A stretch of 64,000 bases of DNA from assembly GCF_000346465.2 (NCBI RefSeq), contig NC_034016.1, positions 7,086,672 to 7,150,671 of the forward strand, written 5' to 3'. The first letter of the stretch is position 1. The number at the start of each line of letters is the position of its first letter. Shown one piece after another: positions 24,861-36,360 of the stretch. A program made the position numbers and the translations under genes. The notes below the pieces were generated by a model, which searched no databases, was not told where the DNA came from, and saw nothing but the letters and a program-made list of their open reading frames with translations. This DNA is from Prunus persica (lineage: Eukaryota > Streptophyta > Magnoliopsida > Rosales > Rosaceae).

Positions 24861-25516
24861 GAGCATTTGCAATGGTGAGGGTCGTTTCAATTTTATTTCA
24901 ATAAATTGAACTTTTGACTTGCAATGATAGGTTCAGTTCATTTCAGATATCAATATTTTATTTCAGGGATCAATAGTTCATTTCACATGTCAATAAAATG
25001 AACTTTGAAATGAAATTCATTTTAATAAGCTGGCCCACCATAATAACTCCATAACCTCTATACATGGACAGAATTACTTTTTACATTTTTTTTGAAATTT
25101 TTTTTGAAATTTTGCTCATTTATATTCAATTTTGTTATGCAATAACTTTAAAAAGAGATTCTCTAATGTCTTCTCATTTAATCTCAATTTCCAATTCTTC
25201 AAAAAAAAAAAAAAGTGTTAATATAATATTGTCACCAAGCAAGGAAAATTTTGTTATTAATTTATATATTCAAAATTTGCCTCTTTTTAAAGATCTCTTC
25301 TTATCGTAATTAACTTTATTCATTTTATTTTATTCAATTATTTTAAAAGATATTTAAAAAAATATAGTTTTTAATTTGTAAGCTATTGAAATGCACACTG
25401 CAAGTGAAATTGCATTTCAGTTCAATAGCTGCCAAAAAAAGTTCAACAACTGAAATGAACTGTTGAACTATTGAACTGAACTGAAATGAATTGTTGAGCA
25501 ACCATTGCAAATGCTC
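24861..25516. mobile_element. MITE with 16-bp perfect terminal inverted repeats, TAA target duplication
   Basis: Left end GAGCATTTGCAATGGT (24861-24876) is the exact reverse complement of the right end ACCATTGCAAATGCTC (25501-25516). Both sides are flanked by TAA (24858-24860, 25517-25519). The 3-bp TAA duplication fits PIF/Harbinger-type (Tourist-like) MITEs. The 656-bp body is AT-rich, with repeated TTCAGTTCATTTCA/TGAAATGAACTG motifs in inverted order. It lies 264 bp after the kinase stop codon. Confidence 0.88.
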
Positions 25517-25519
25517 TAA

Positions 25520-27039
25520 GAGTGCCCTTGTTTCAAGTAAAGGATCAATTGTTTGTGTCCAACACGCAATATCCATAGTCCAAACTATCTTTATTAAGCT
25601 TAATGATGCTTGATAACCATTTCATTTTGGGGTTTTAGTTTTTATTTTTCTGGTTAGAGATAAAAATATGAGGAAAAAGTGGAATGAAGAAGGGTAGAGG
25701 AGGAAGTGAGGAGAAATAGCGGAATGCTGTTTGGGCCTAAATTTTTTGTGCTAGCCCAAATTGGCTATTGGGTTCACTTTCCAAATGGTATTGGGCTTTG
25801 CTTACCTTAAAATGATGAATGGCCCATACTGTTCAAAAGAATGGGGAATAAAATAAAGCATTTATTTAGATTATTTTGATAACTGAGAGGAATTACCACC
25901 GATAGTAATTTAATCCAAGAATTAGTTTAATTGAATTAATTCAGAAACAATTCACATTTTCTTAATTATTAAGGTATGTCAGAATGACTCCTCACCGTTA
26001 ATAACTACTCTCCAAATAAATTTGATGACCATGAAAGCTGGGAAGTGAAGTCAGACTTGCTTTAGTTGAAAATCACGACTATTTATTACAAGATCATCGA
26101 ATTTCTGCTACTAACAAGATATTTATGTTTATGGAACTAACGTTCGAAGAATTTGGGTATTATTGTTCACTTCAGATCAATATTTTGCAAAAGGAGCGAT
26201 CATGAAGCATTCAGGAGCATTGATGAACAAAGAGCCAAAACTAATCAAAGCAACTGGCTGACAATCTTTTACCACTTGTGCATTGATGAGGGTTAATCTG
26301 AAGTCGGAAATATCCAAGACTATTCATCATCACATTGAGTGTCTGGACTGGAGAAAAGACACCGACCCAACCAACCAATCAAACAAAACTCAATCTAAGC
26401 AATCAATTCAAAATGATTAAAAAAATCACACGATTTTTGCAACTACTAAAAGTAAGCAAGCAATCTTCCCTAGGAAGCAATCCAATTCAAGGAAAAGCTG
26501 AGATAATCAAGGAGAAAACAAGATTTTTTCTTGCAATCCAGATAAGGTAAATCAAACAGAATTCAAAAGAGATTACTTTCTCTCACAAATTTGGTTCAGC
26601 AAAGGTAGATCAAGCAGAAGTCAGGTCTTTTATTATATGAAAACCTCAACAAAATCAACCAAAATAGGTGGCAGCTTGAATTCTACTCACTTTTTCAGCC
26701 TCTTTATGGCTCAACTTGATTATAGCTTTGCCAACTTCAATATTGGTATCAATTTTCAACTATCTTTATTAGTTGAGGGTGCTAACGCGCAATTCTAGTG
26801 CAAAAACATCCAGTCCAGTCAATAGAAATTCAGTCTAGCCCGATCTTGTCGTTTCTGTGATTGTATTTCAAGCAGATGTCAAAGCCTAACACTTTGAGGC
26901 CTATCCAGACTTGGCAATTCATTTTATTCTTTGTAATTCAGGTGGTTCTGATTGGACTAATTTGTCATATCTTTCATAAATCCGTGTATTTTGCTTTACT
27001 TGTCATTTTTATCTATGTTTACACCATAATCAACCGAGC
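25520..27039. other. Intergenic DNA, nothing recognised
   Basis: AT-rich sequence without a supported gene. Short frames such as 26335-26550 and 26861-27148 lack any recognisable motif. The undefined left end of gypsy 2 may fall in the last few hundred bases. Confidence 0.6.
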
Positions 27040-27183
27040 ATACCCAGCATCAAAAAGACTAGCACCAAGGCAGACATGCCTTCTCCCTTGCCGAAGGAAG
27101 ACACTCTACCGAAGTGGCAGACACCTGCCGAAGCTTTGGACTGCCTAACCTAATCTCCAAGACACATGTCACCACCACAGTAA

Positions 27184-27218
27184 CTTGCACAAAGTCCCAC
27201 ATCGAAACTTTGTGCAAG
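27184..27218 (+). repeat. 12-bp perfect hairpin in gypsy 2 LTR
   Basis: CTTGCACAAAGT (27184-27195) and ACTTTGTGCAAG (27207-27218) with an 11-nt loop, ending 19 bases before the TATA box at 27238. Confidence 0.85.
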
Positions 27219-27705
27219 GCTCCCATTTTCACTTCCCTATAAATAGGGAACAGTACCTGAGTAAAAAGGATAACTACTCTCTTGCCTTTTACTATTACTC
27301 TGCCAAAGTTACCACTTATAACTGACTTAAGCATCGAAGAGCCTTCGGCAGGCACCACATCGGTGTTCGAAGCTTGACGACTGCTTCTTCCTCTTTGTCG
27401 TATGCAGGTTCTTCCATTACTGAAAGTTCTCACCTTTTTGCCTGCTGAAGACCCTAAACTCTTCTCTAAGTTGACCTTCCCAAAAAAAGCATCAACAATT
27501 TGGCGCTGTCTGTGGGAAATGACTTATGAATCTTATTTCCCTTTACCAGCCCCGCTAGCTCCTTCCCCCATCAGGCCCTGTCTCCTGCGAGGCTAGTCAC
27601 GATACCCAACACCATACCCCTCGCGGTAGGACCTCCCAACATAAACCTTCAGCAGACGCCAATCTCTAGGCAGAAGTAGAGCGCCTCTGCGATAGTGTTG
27701 CCAAG

Positions 27706-29391
27706 ATGTCGAATAAATACGAATACCTTCATACAAAGAACGTCGAGCTGGAGCATGACTACCGCGCCCTGAAGCGTAACTGGGAGAAGACTCATCCCCA
27801 GGGCGCCGAACAAGACGTCACTCAAGATGTTGAGCGCACCCAGCCAAACCAGCCAGTACACTTCTGTCACAGGTCCCCGGTCTGGTCTAGGCTCGGCAAG
27901 GGCAAACGCCATCTTTATCCGGAGCCGGCCCGGTCACGGCTCCTTCGTATCTCCTCAGTAAGGGATCGGCCCCATGAACCGACCAAGATCTACAGGGATT
28001 GCAGGGACCACCTCTCAGACCGTCAGCCAGAGCCAATCCCTATCCTTGTTAACTTCAACGACCCGCGAGTGGCACACCTAGACCCCCTACCCAAGCCCAC
28101 CCATCTACCCACCGAGGAAGGTGTAGGGAACTCGGATGACTGGGAACCTTATCATCCCAAGGACTGGGAGCCTTACCATACCGAAGCATTCGAAGAGTGG
28201 GAACCTTACCCAACACTTGCCCACGCACACCCCAGGCTTTCAGCACCCGGCATTCTGCCTCATGCCGACCCGTCCATGAGGCTTCTCTTCAAGAAGGTCC
28301 GACCCTGGAGAGTGAGCAACACCGCAGCCACCAGCCCATCTGGGCGAAGCCACGACCTGAGCCTTTCACCGAACGTATCCTCAATTATAACCAGGAGAAG
28401 GACATTTAGCCGCTTCGCATCGCCTTCTACACTGGCACAGAGGATGCTCTAACCCATATCCACTATTTCCAGTCTGCCCTCGGATGCAAGGGCCTCAGTG
28501 ACGAAGGCATGTGCCTCCTCTTCCCTTCCACACTTAGTGGAGTAGCTCTGAATTGGTTCTACCGGCTGAACCCCTGCACTATCAACTCATTTGACAGTTT
28601 GAAGCACACCTTCCTGGACCATTTCATGATCCAGACTGATACATGCTTCGGCAGGGTGAGGATGAACCCCTTCGAGAGTATGCAGCCTGGTTCAACCATG
28701 AGTACTCTTGTTGCCAAGAGACTGACGATCGAGCTGCATTCGGTGCTTCCAAGAGTAGCATCCACAAGTCTAACTTCCACTACATGGTGCACAACAACCC
28801 ATGGAACACCTACGCTGAACTGATGAAGTAGGCCGAGGTCCATGCAAAGGCTAAGCACTTTAATTCCAAGCGTGGCCCAGCCACCTCTGTACATAGCGTT
28901 TTTAGTGATCCTCCACCTGCTTCGGTACCCACTCTAGCCCCACCTCAGCATTCTGCTCCCGCCCCAGATAACCAGGGTACCCAGCACTCCAAAAGGAAGG
29001 ATGACTACCAGTATACCTTCAGCAGTAGCAAGCGTGGCAGACATGGCAACCACCACCAGCCCAGCCGAAGCAACCCTCTAAGGACAGGTGATCGTTCCCC
29101 CTTCCCCTTCACACCCAAGCCTAAGTTCGAGGCCTTCACCACCCTCAACACCACCTATGAGAATGTCCTAGTGGATGAGGCACCCATCATACCCAAGCTT
29201 CCCCCCGGGAGACCGACCAACAGGCCTATGCCAAACACAGGTATCTTCTATCGTTTTCATCAGTTCAGTGGCCATGATACCGAATCTTGTGTTGCCTTGC
29301 GCAACATCATTGAAGGACTCATCCGTGAAGGGAAGTTGGAAAAATATGTGCACAACTTCCCACCTCTACCTAACCCTCACCAATGGTAGAT
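27706..29391 (+). pseudogene. Gypsy 2 gag (frameshifted)
   Basis: Capsid-type polyprotein. The N-terminal frame 27706-28452 has a coiled-coil start (YLHTKNVELEHDYRALKR) and acidic/Trp repeats (DDWEPYHPKDWEPYH). A shift near 28400 leads to the gag core, with GMCLLFPSTLSGVALNWFYR and INSFDSLKHTFLDHF. A further shift follows near 28640. The zinc-like part CYRFHQFSGHDTESC-type sequence (FYRFHQFSGHDTESCVALR) and REGKLEKYVHNF lies in 29171-29389. At least three frame changes make it non-functional. Confidence 0.8.
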
Positions 29392-29395
29392 CAAC

Positions 29396-30260
29396 ATGAT
29401 TTCCACCATAAGTTGTGGTCCTACATTGGTTGGAACCTCTAATAACTTCATTAAGCATTATGTCCGCTCTTCTTACGCGCACCAGGTCTTCGGCACTGAG
29501 CAGGGACACCTGCCGAAGATGCAAAGGTCAGGTTGGGCCCCCATTACCTTCAGCGATGAGGAGGAGCGTGGTGTCGTTCTCCCCATGATGACCCACTCAT
29601 TATCCGTGCGGACATCTCTAACTTCGACGTTGGGCGTATCCTGGTGGACATTGGTAGCTCGATCAGTGTGATGTTTGCTGATGCTTTCAACGTGCCCCAA
29701 GTCCATACTCACTTGTTTGACCGAAGCATCACCCCTCTTGTGAGCTTCTCTGGCGATGTTGTTCACCCCATTGGAAGCATCCACCTTCCTATCTCTATTG
29801 GTTCAGCACCCCAGCAAGCAACGGTCACCACTCCCTTCCTTATTGTCAATTGACCCACAGCCTACAATGTCATCCTCAGCTGCCCTGCCTTGGCAAAAAT
29901 GAAGGTTTTCATTTCCACATATATGCTGCTACTGAAGTTTCCCACCCCCCATGGCAAGGGCACGGTGTGCGGCAACCAACTGGGCTTCCGAAGCTGCTAT
30001 GCTTCAACAGTCAAATTCGTCAATCGCCAACATAAATGTGAGACCCTTATAGTAACCAAGGGCCCAGCCCCTCCTCGAGCCGACATTAAGCAACCTGAAG
30101 ACCTTATGGAGGAATCTGTCACCCAATAGGCCAAACCCGTGGAAGACCCTGAGCTTGTTAGCCTCCATGATGACATCCCAGATCTGCAGGTCTGGATCGG
30201 CACCTCCCTTTCACAAGAGCTTCGCTCTGACCTCGTAGCCTTCCTTAGCATAATAGGCAC
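29396..30260 (+). pseudogene. Gypsy 2 aspartic protease region (broken)
   Basis: The protease-like segment at about 29640-29853 reads DIGSSISVMFADAF and SFSGDVVHPIGSIHLPI, the DTGSS-type catalytic site with Ile for Thr. A stop at 29853 and later frame changes follow. The last recognisable piece, LRSDLVAFL (about 30220-30246), normally stands just before the RT domain. From 30250 the sequence is unrelated. Confidence 0.7.
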
Positions 30261-30839
30261 AATATCCGTTCTATAGTCAAACGGTAACCAACTTTGAATC
30301 CGAGCATACCGTTGTGATAGGGACGACAAGAGGAACATTTTAGAACAGATAGATAGAGCATGAAGAGTAGATGAAGTTTCATACCTCACTCGACGAAAAT
30401 GGCAGCCGGAGTCACCGAAAATTAGCAAAACACCGCCGGCAATCCTAAGTTCTTCTCGTGGTCGAATCGAAATCACTAGCTGCTAACTCGATCGGATCTT
30501 GGGTGGGTTTTGTAGAGAAGGACAAGAGGAAGATATTTCATGAAGGTTGCGACGGTGGCAGAAGAGATTTGTGCAGGAGCTGGCGGAGAGCGGAAGATTC
30601 GAATCTCGATCCGGATACCGAATGCTCATACGGGAAAATTGACTCCTGGGTCTGGAACCTGGGGGGTTGCTCTGAGAAATCCTTTCTTTCTCGTCCACTT
30701 AGGGGGGTGCGGACACACCTGCGCGGATTACAGATGACGGTTACAAGAATGGCGGGGAAGTGAACAGTACCCGACGAAAAAAAAAGTCATAAGAGAGTAG
30801 ACATATAAACAAGTAAACCCGGCCCAGGAAGAATGTACC
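30260..30839 (-). repeat. Probable LTR fragment left of the mitochondrial block
   Basis: No gene. The minus strand reads like LTR leader sequence: GTCGGGTACTGTTCACTTC (about 30772-30754), then a CT-rich leader and a possible splice donor (GAGTGAGGTATGAAAC, about 30398-30383). It may be the second half of the LTR-like piece at 36665-37021. I cannot name the family. Confidence 0.3.
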
Positions 30840-31524
30840 GAAACATCATACATATGAGACAGAAAGCTTCGTCTACCCTGTCTCTTGTGAAAAATTCTGT
30901 ACTGATCGACCTGTGTGACACTAGCCAATCAATTCATTCAATCGACGAACTGGTCGGGATGATAACCAGAGACTTTTCCTGTTCTTGGAGCTCAATCACT
31001 AAGGCAGGCTGCTTTCCGAGTCTCCCCATTTCTGTATTTTAAAAAAATGGGATCCCTCCTATCCCCTGCTAGCTGGATAAGGTGGGTTACTTTCTCATAG
31101 TCTCCATTTCGAGATGGTGGATCAGGCCAATCAGACTTGAGCTCTTTCGTCTGGAATGGAGGGGCGTTTAAGAATTCCTTTGGTAGTAGGTATGGGGCAT
31201 GCTTCTTTCAGGAGACAAGCTACCCCTGAGGCAAGTAGCTAGTTGACTGTAGGTTTAGAGCATGCTAGGATAGATTCTAACTAATTCTCTCTCTCTGGTC
31301 TTGCTCTTCCTCTTGCTAGGCGAATGGGCTTTGGTGGATCCGATCCCCCAAGAAAGGTTTTCATTCCAGCTCTGGGGGCTGTCGTAGATCACTAGGAGAG
31401 ATAAGAATGTATTAGCTGTTAGCTCTTCTTGCCTAGTAGCAGTAGCGCTAGGCTGTCTTCTCTTTGTAGTTGGGAGAGCTGGATGGCGCAAGGGGCCTTT
31501 CTTTAGGAATTCTTAAACCGCGGG

Positions 31525-31822
31525 CTCCATCTCCATAAGTTCTTGCCGAGGGCTCGTCAGAACAGCCCTTCCCTTCCTTCCTTTCACCAAGGGAGCCCTT
31601 TTTCCCTTACGCGCTTCTACAAGAGCCATTATTTCGTCTAGGCTCACCCGGGCTTCGGATCCCTTTATAAAAGGATTCTACAAAGAGTCGCCTTGGGAGG
31701 GAAGTTCCGGCAGCTCTTCCAGTCGAGAAAAAAAGCAAATCCATAAGAGAAAGAAGAATAATAAAGTCTACTTCGCACCTTCGTGCTCAACATGGTTCTG
31801 ATCCCGCTCCAACCGGGTGTCA
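31525..31822. repeat. NUMT edge repeat, left copy
   Basis: Two segments match the right copy at 36361-36660: about 31528-31662 (CTCCATCTCCATAAGTTCTT to ACCCGGGCTTCGG) and 31747-31822 (AGAGAAAGAAGAATAATAAA to CAACCGGGTG). The middle differs: here it is about 85 bp starting ATCCCTTTATAAAAGG; in the right copy it is the 18S rDNA piece. Confidence 0.8.
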
Positions 31823-32079
31823 GTGATCAGTCCCGCTAGAATGTATTCCTAGAAAGACTTCGTTAGTTTTCAGGATTAGCAAGAACACTTGCAAGCCAAA
31901 ATCCAGCGGGAAAGTCCAAGAGAAGGCACGAGATCCATTTCATCATATTTTGAGATTTTATCTTCCTCTGGAATTGCTCTTCCGGTACAAGAACTAGAAT
32001 AGGCTATGCTTGGCGAGATCTCCGCTATCGGGCAAAGAATATCTCCAACTATTACAAATACCAGATTTGAGGTGACCAC

Positions 32080-32310
32080 AGGTTGCTTAGGAGGGTCTAT
32101 TTCAATGACACCATCATTTAAGAACTTTTGGATCTGATTTTTAAGAACCCAACAATCTTCTATCGGATGACTAATAACTCGATGGAATTAGCAGTATTTG
32201 GGATCTCCTACTCGTCCCACCTCATCTGGTCTCTTAGGTTCGGGAAGCTCGATCAACCCTTGCTCTAATAAAGATGTGAAGAAATCTTCAACATCCTCAT
32301 TTCGAAAGGA
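32080..32310 (-). pseudogene. Retrotransposon gag zinc-finger scrap inside the mitochondrial block
   Basis: The minus strand encodes LPEPKRPDEVGRVGDPKYC, a stop, then FHRVISHPIEDCWVLKNQIQ and DGVIEIDPP. This is the Cys-His-His-Cys part of plant gypsy gag proteins (usual form PKYCxxHR...HxxxDC). No other part of the element is seen. Nuclear retrotransposon scraps are common in plant mitochondrial genomes, so it may have arrived with the mitochondrial DNA. Confidence 0.7.
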
Positions 32311-32563
32311 ATATTTTTTTATTTTTCTTTTTATTTTTCCCCAGCGGGATAAATAAAATATCTTGTGGGGGGGCCCACCTCCCTTTCCCCCCTCCCATGG
32401 CCGAAAGCCTTGGTCCTTGCTTCTCGACCACGACCTCTCTTCTCGATTGAAGCACTGCTATTCCGTCGCTAAAACTCATGAAGGCCCACCCACAGGGTGG
32501 CCTTCTTATATAATAGAAGGAGTGGGTCGATAACGCAAGTCTGTATTTCCGAAGCATTTTTAC

Positions 32564-32945
32564 CTAGAATAAATCGCTATTGACAATTTCCATGGCACGA
32601 AGGTAAAATTCGCTATACATGCCAAAAGTGTCTAGGCTGGCATAAATTTGTGAGAGTAATTCGATATTATTATTTCCGTCAACAAGAGATTCGATTACAT
32701 CATACACGTGTTTTACGGGCTGCAGTTCAATGTTAGTATTCTCGAATAATAGTGCTAGCTGGCGATCAGCGATCTGCTCTTTGAGTGTATCACTAACAGA
32801 TTGTACGACTCGGTCTTGGTAGTTATCGGGTGTCATGTTTCGCAGACGTGACACCCGCCACGCCGCCAAAACCCCGATGAAAAGTGGCAGTCGTATTTGG
32901 GTTATTAAATAAAGATAGGAGAAACGCTAATGTGGCATCGCTCAT
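32564..32945 (-). CDS. Unrecognised overlapping frames in the mitochondrial block
   Basis: Two overlapping minus-strand frames. The first runs from ATG at 32943-32945 to TAA at 32823-32825 (40 residues, MSDATLAFLLSLF...). The second is open from 32869 to 32564, with its first ATG at 32836-32834 (MTPDNYQDRVVQ...), ending in MEIVNSDLF. Composition is protein-like, and the overlap suggests one ancestral frame broken by an indel, which is inference. I do not recognise the family. It could be an unnamed mitochondrial ORF or a fragment from a foreign replicon. Confidence 0.35.
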
Positions 32946-33184
32946 TATGGATTAAGATTCACTTGTAGTTCCGCTTCCTGTTCTAACAGAAAGACTTGTA
33001 GGAAATCTGGTTGGTCCAACCAAGAAAAACATGGGAGTCTTTGGGCATCTCACAGTAATGCAATGATCAACTCTTAATAAGATGGTGACCCGCCCATATG
33101 TTTTTATGTCCATCTTTTAGCCCCAACTTTAACGAGCATTTTCGGGGACTAGCCCGCTTCCAGAGGAAAATTCCTCGCGCATAA

Positions 33185-33443
33185 TTAAGGGAGCCATTGA
33201 AAGGTGACTGAAACACTAGAAACGGGGACTACCCGAGCTAATGATAGAGGCAAGAACACTTTCCAGCCAAGTCCCATTAATTGATCATAACGATATCGTG
33301 GAAATGCTGCACGGACCCATATATATATGAACGGAAACAGAATCACCTTAATACTAAACCAGATCGAGCCCGGGATCTTCTTGAAAATGGGAAGATCTAG
33401 GATAGGCGGCCAACCTCCTGGAGAGAGCGATGTGCATGGACCA
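33185..33443 (-). pseudogene. nad1: nad1 last exon (mitochondrial NADH dehydrogenase subunit 1)
   Basis: Encodes the C-terminal part of complex I subunit 1: [49 protein letters not shown] and the terminal FQWLP followed by TAA (33185-33187). The 5' border at 33443 comes from the usual 259-bp length of plant nad1 exon 5 as I remember it. The upstream intron 3' end is present. In the nucleus it has no partner exons and cannot make the protein, which normally also needs trans-splicing and RNA editing. Confidence 0.88.
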
Positions 33444-33514
33444 GGTGAGTAGGGATGTAGCTCTGTGGACCGCTCGTCGGGCCTGATAGGTGGTGGTATC
33501 ACACCCTTCTCAAA

Positions 33515-33549
33515 GAAACCGTACGTGACACTCTGGCGTCATACGGCTC
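33515..33549 (-). ncRNA. Group II intron domain V (nad1 last intron)
   Basis: The minus strand reads GAGCCGTATGACGCCAGAGT then GTCACGTACGGTTTC, the conserved hairpin that forms the catalytic core of group II introns. It lies about 70 bp upstream of the nad1 exon, as expected. Confidence 0.8.
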
Positions 33550-34276
33550 CGTCCTGGAATCGGGACCTTTCTTTCAGAACCTTTGACCAACGGGTCCTCG
33601 AACCAACCTGTCCTCCCCCTCGGTAAGCGGTTTCTTTTCATTCATTCATTGATTGATTCAAGGTAGCTGTAGCTTGCTTCCAAGTCCAAGTGCTAGCGGT
33701 AGAAGCTAGTCGCCAGAAGCGAACTTCCGGGCCAGGAAGGAGCCAAAAAACGTGAGCGCCCCTACAATCTTTCTAAAGCAACAAGCGAGAAACTTTACTT
33801 TGAGAAAGAAGCGCCTTCTATTATAATATTAGTAAAGGCGTCTTAGCCTATCTATAGTAAGGGGCCTTTTCTTGCTCGTTAGCGCTTTCAATAAGGACGT
33901 TTAGGCTTTACTAATAGAATATATAGGGCTTTTCTCGCTTGTTTAGTATTGCTTTGGCTTTGCCGTCCGTATCTTGCTGGCGCGGAAGCTACCGCAACTA
34001 AAAAAAATGAATGAAGGAATTATTATCGCTTAGCGCTTGTGCTAAGGAAGAAGGCATTAGCATTAGAAAGACTACAAAGGCATTCTGGGCCGACTACAAG
34101 ACTACGACTACAATACAAGTCATGAGCCATAGCGAAGCCAAGCCGGATAGGCTTTTTTATGTCGGAAGCCCCCAACTAGCTATCTTATAGCAGACAACTA
34201 ACGCAAGCCTACTTAACAAATCTCATAACATAAGTAAACGCCTGTTCGCATCGCAACTAATAGAAAAAAACAACTG

Positions 34277-34501
34277 CTAGACTAGACTAGTAGTTGAGTG
34301 CTCCTTGTTGTTCGGATCTTGACCGGGTCCGAGCTTCCCCAACTCTATGCTGTTGGGGAACTCTGCAAGGGTCTTACCACCTTCTTGATTTACTATAATT
34401 GAGGCTTTGGAGTACTTTGGGATTATATTCCGCGCCGAGGATTTGTGCTTGTGGGCTAGGGTGAATATTGCAGACCAGCGGATCTGGTGGTCGACAATCA
34501 A
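34277..34501 (-). pseudogene. matR: matR 3' end fragment (mitochondrial intron maturase)
   Basis: The last 74 residues include RWSAIFTLAHKHKSSARNII, GGKTLAEFPNSIELGKLGPG and NNKEHSTTSLV, matching my recollection of the C-terminus of plant MatR, encoded inside the nad1 last intron. The reverse transcriptase part is missing: beyond about 34505 the sequence changes, so the mitochondrial piece is rearranged or broken there. Its stop lies about 830 bp upstream of the nad1 exon on the same strand. Confidence 0.8.
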
Positions 34502-34509
34502 GTTCGTTC

Positions 34510-36000
34510 CCTTTCATTCAAGTAGGTAAAGTAGGCATACGAATCACTTTTGCTTTGCCTTAGACTCTATTGGAACAAAGAAAGAAGGGGGCGGAATGGA
34601 GAAAGGAAGGGGACAAGGGCGGTCTTGCTTGGCGCGAAGGCTGCTGGTTCGGGGGTAGGGTACGGTACTAAAGGTCCTCGGACTTCCAGGCGGTTTTTCT
34701 TTTGGGCAGCTGTTCACCTTTGGATCTCGCCAATACAGCCCCCTATAGTTTTCGTTACCGAGATATCTTTTTTTTTCATTGTTCCCAGGGATCTTTTGGG
34801 TAATCCGCTCCCATGCTGCAGACAGTCAAATCTGAACTAAACCTTGTTGCTCTTCTTTCTTTCCTCGCGGGCAGGAAGCACACCAGCAGCGTGCGTTGCG
34901 TGATTCTACTGTGTTTTTTGCACTTGACTGGGTGGACAGTTGACCGGAAGATAACTTCAATTCGCCCGGCCAGCAGGCGGGCGGCGTGCTTATCTTGTGT
35001 GACAACACTACAGAGCGAGTGGCTCTTCTAGGCGGGCAGCTGTGCGACAGCACTCCAGAGAAAACGGCGCTTTCGTGTAACATGCTATGGTCTCAACGCC
35101 CTTACGAGGTAGTGATGAGTTTCATGCGCTCTAAGCCCGGCCCGCGCATGGTTAGGAAGATTGGCCACAATCTGAGCGGTACCACCCACCCTACCCTACC
35201 ACCTATAGGCGGTCGTCCGTCCAACCCACCCTTCTGTATAACCTATTCACATTAGTGAAGCGGCTGGATGCATAAGGGAAGTCAACCTACGAGCACGGAA
35301 GAGCGTAGTAGTATTGCTGCCCCTCTCTAAGTAAAGGTAAAGTCTCTCATTCAGCTAGAATGTAAGGAAATTGAAAGAAGCGCAGAAAAGGGTCAAACGC
35401 GGTTGCTAGCATCGAAGAGAGCCGTCATCGACGATAAAGTAGGAGTTTGGACTTGGCGAACGAGCTCTTGCCGCGGGAGAGGAAAGCGGGGCCGGCTCAA
35501 TGTTGAATTGAGAAATCCATTCAAGGGTCGGAACATTTTAATGCCGGAATAGGGAATACGGGAAAGCAGCTGGATCCATTGGTTAAGATCTGGCTCGGAT
35601 GCTACTGGTAGCTAAGCATTTGGATCTGCTACTCGGATTGCAAGTGGTGAAAAAAACTGGTGGTTCTTCAACTGAATCAAAAATAATAAATTGGTAGAAC
35701 TACTACTGATGAGTCAACTCGGCCAAGTACTGCAACTTTTCTTAGGCGATGAGCTATGCACGGGCGCCTATCGAGCTTCGTTTGACCTGATTATGATCCC
35801 CTCCACTAGATATATATAAATATATATAATCTCTTTGCCTTTGCATAGTATACGGGTCTGTGAATGGTGTTTATGGAGATACAAGGGGTAAACCCTTTTT
35901 AAAAAAAAAAAAGTAATTTCTCTCTTTGGCCGGGTTTTTGAGGAATAAGATAGGATGATGGTTGTCAGTTTGATCTTCAATCTAAAGAAAGGGCAACACA
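34510..36000. other. Mitochondrial-like spacer without recognised gene
   Basis: Several short frames (for example 34550-34840 and 34986-35255 plus) have no motif I know. A TATA/AT microrepeat lies near 35808-35830. The style resembles plant mitochondrial spacer, but no piece in this part is diagnostic. Confidence 0.4.
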
Positions 36001-36360
36001 TAAATGTTTGCAGTGAAGAATGGCAGATGGATCAATTACGCGGTTCCGCAGCGTCCTCCAACTTGCTGTCCGCTCCCCTTCACTTTCTTTGCTGGACGGG
36101 AAGATGCGAATAGCGAAGGCCTTCCCACCACGCGAAGTCAAACCTCGCCGGAGAGAGAGAAGCGAATTGAAAACCGGCCAAAAATCCCTTCGCAATCGCA
36201 GGTGAAAGCGGGAAAAAGAGGACGAAACCCTTTTTTCTTTGTCAGCTGACTTGAAAGGTCTCTCAGTGTACCGCCATACGCACCCAGACATTAGACCAAT
36301 TGTGGCTAGCCTAACAGTTTCCAGAATGCCGTTGTCATGATGTTGATCCGGCTTCTGCGA

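Larger units (their letters stand above)
27040..30250 (+). mobile_element. Gypsy 2: 5' LTR plus gag-protease, truncated
   Basis: A second Ty3/gypsy element, unlike gypsy 1 in sequence. The LTR runs from about 27040 (left border not defined) to CAACA at 27497, with a TATA box at 27238-27245. It is followed directly by ATTTGGCGCTGTCTGTGGGAA, the usual primer-site region of many plant gypsy elements. A decayed gag-protease reaches about 30250, where similarity stops just before the RT would begin. Confidence 0.8.

Noticed and set aside
27059..27433. 124-codon minus-strand frame
   Set aside because: Lies in the gypsy 2 LTR; no protein motif.
36004..36249. Possible mitochondrial ribosomal protein start (MADGSITRF...)
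   Set aside because: Overlapping frames of similar length, no motif I can identify; left as unassigned NUMT sequence.
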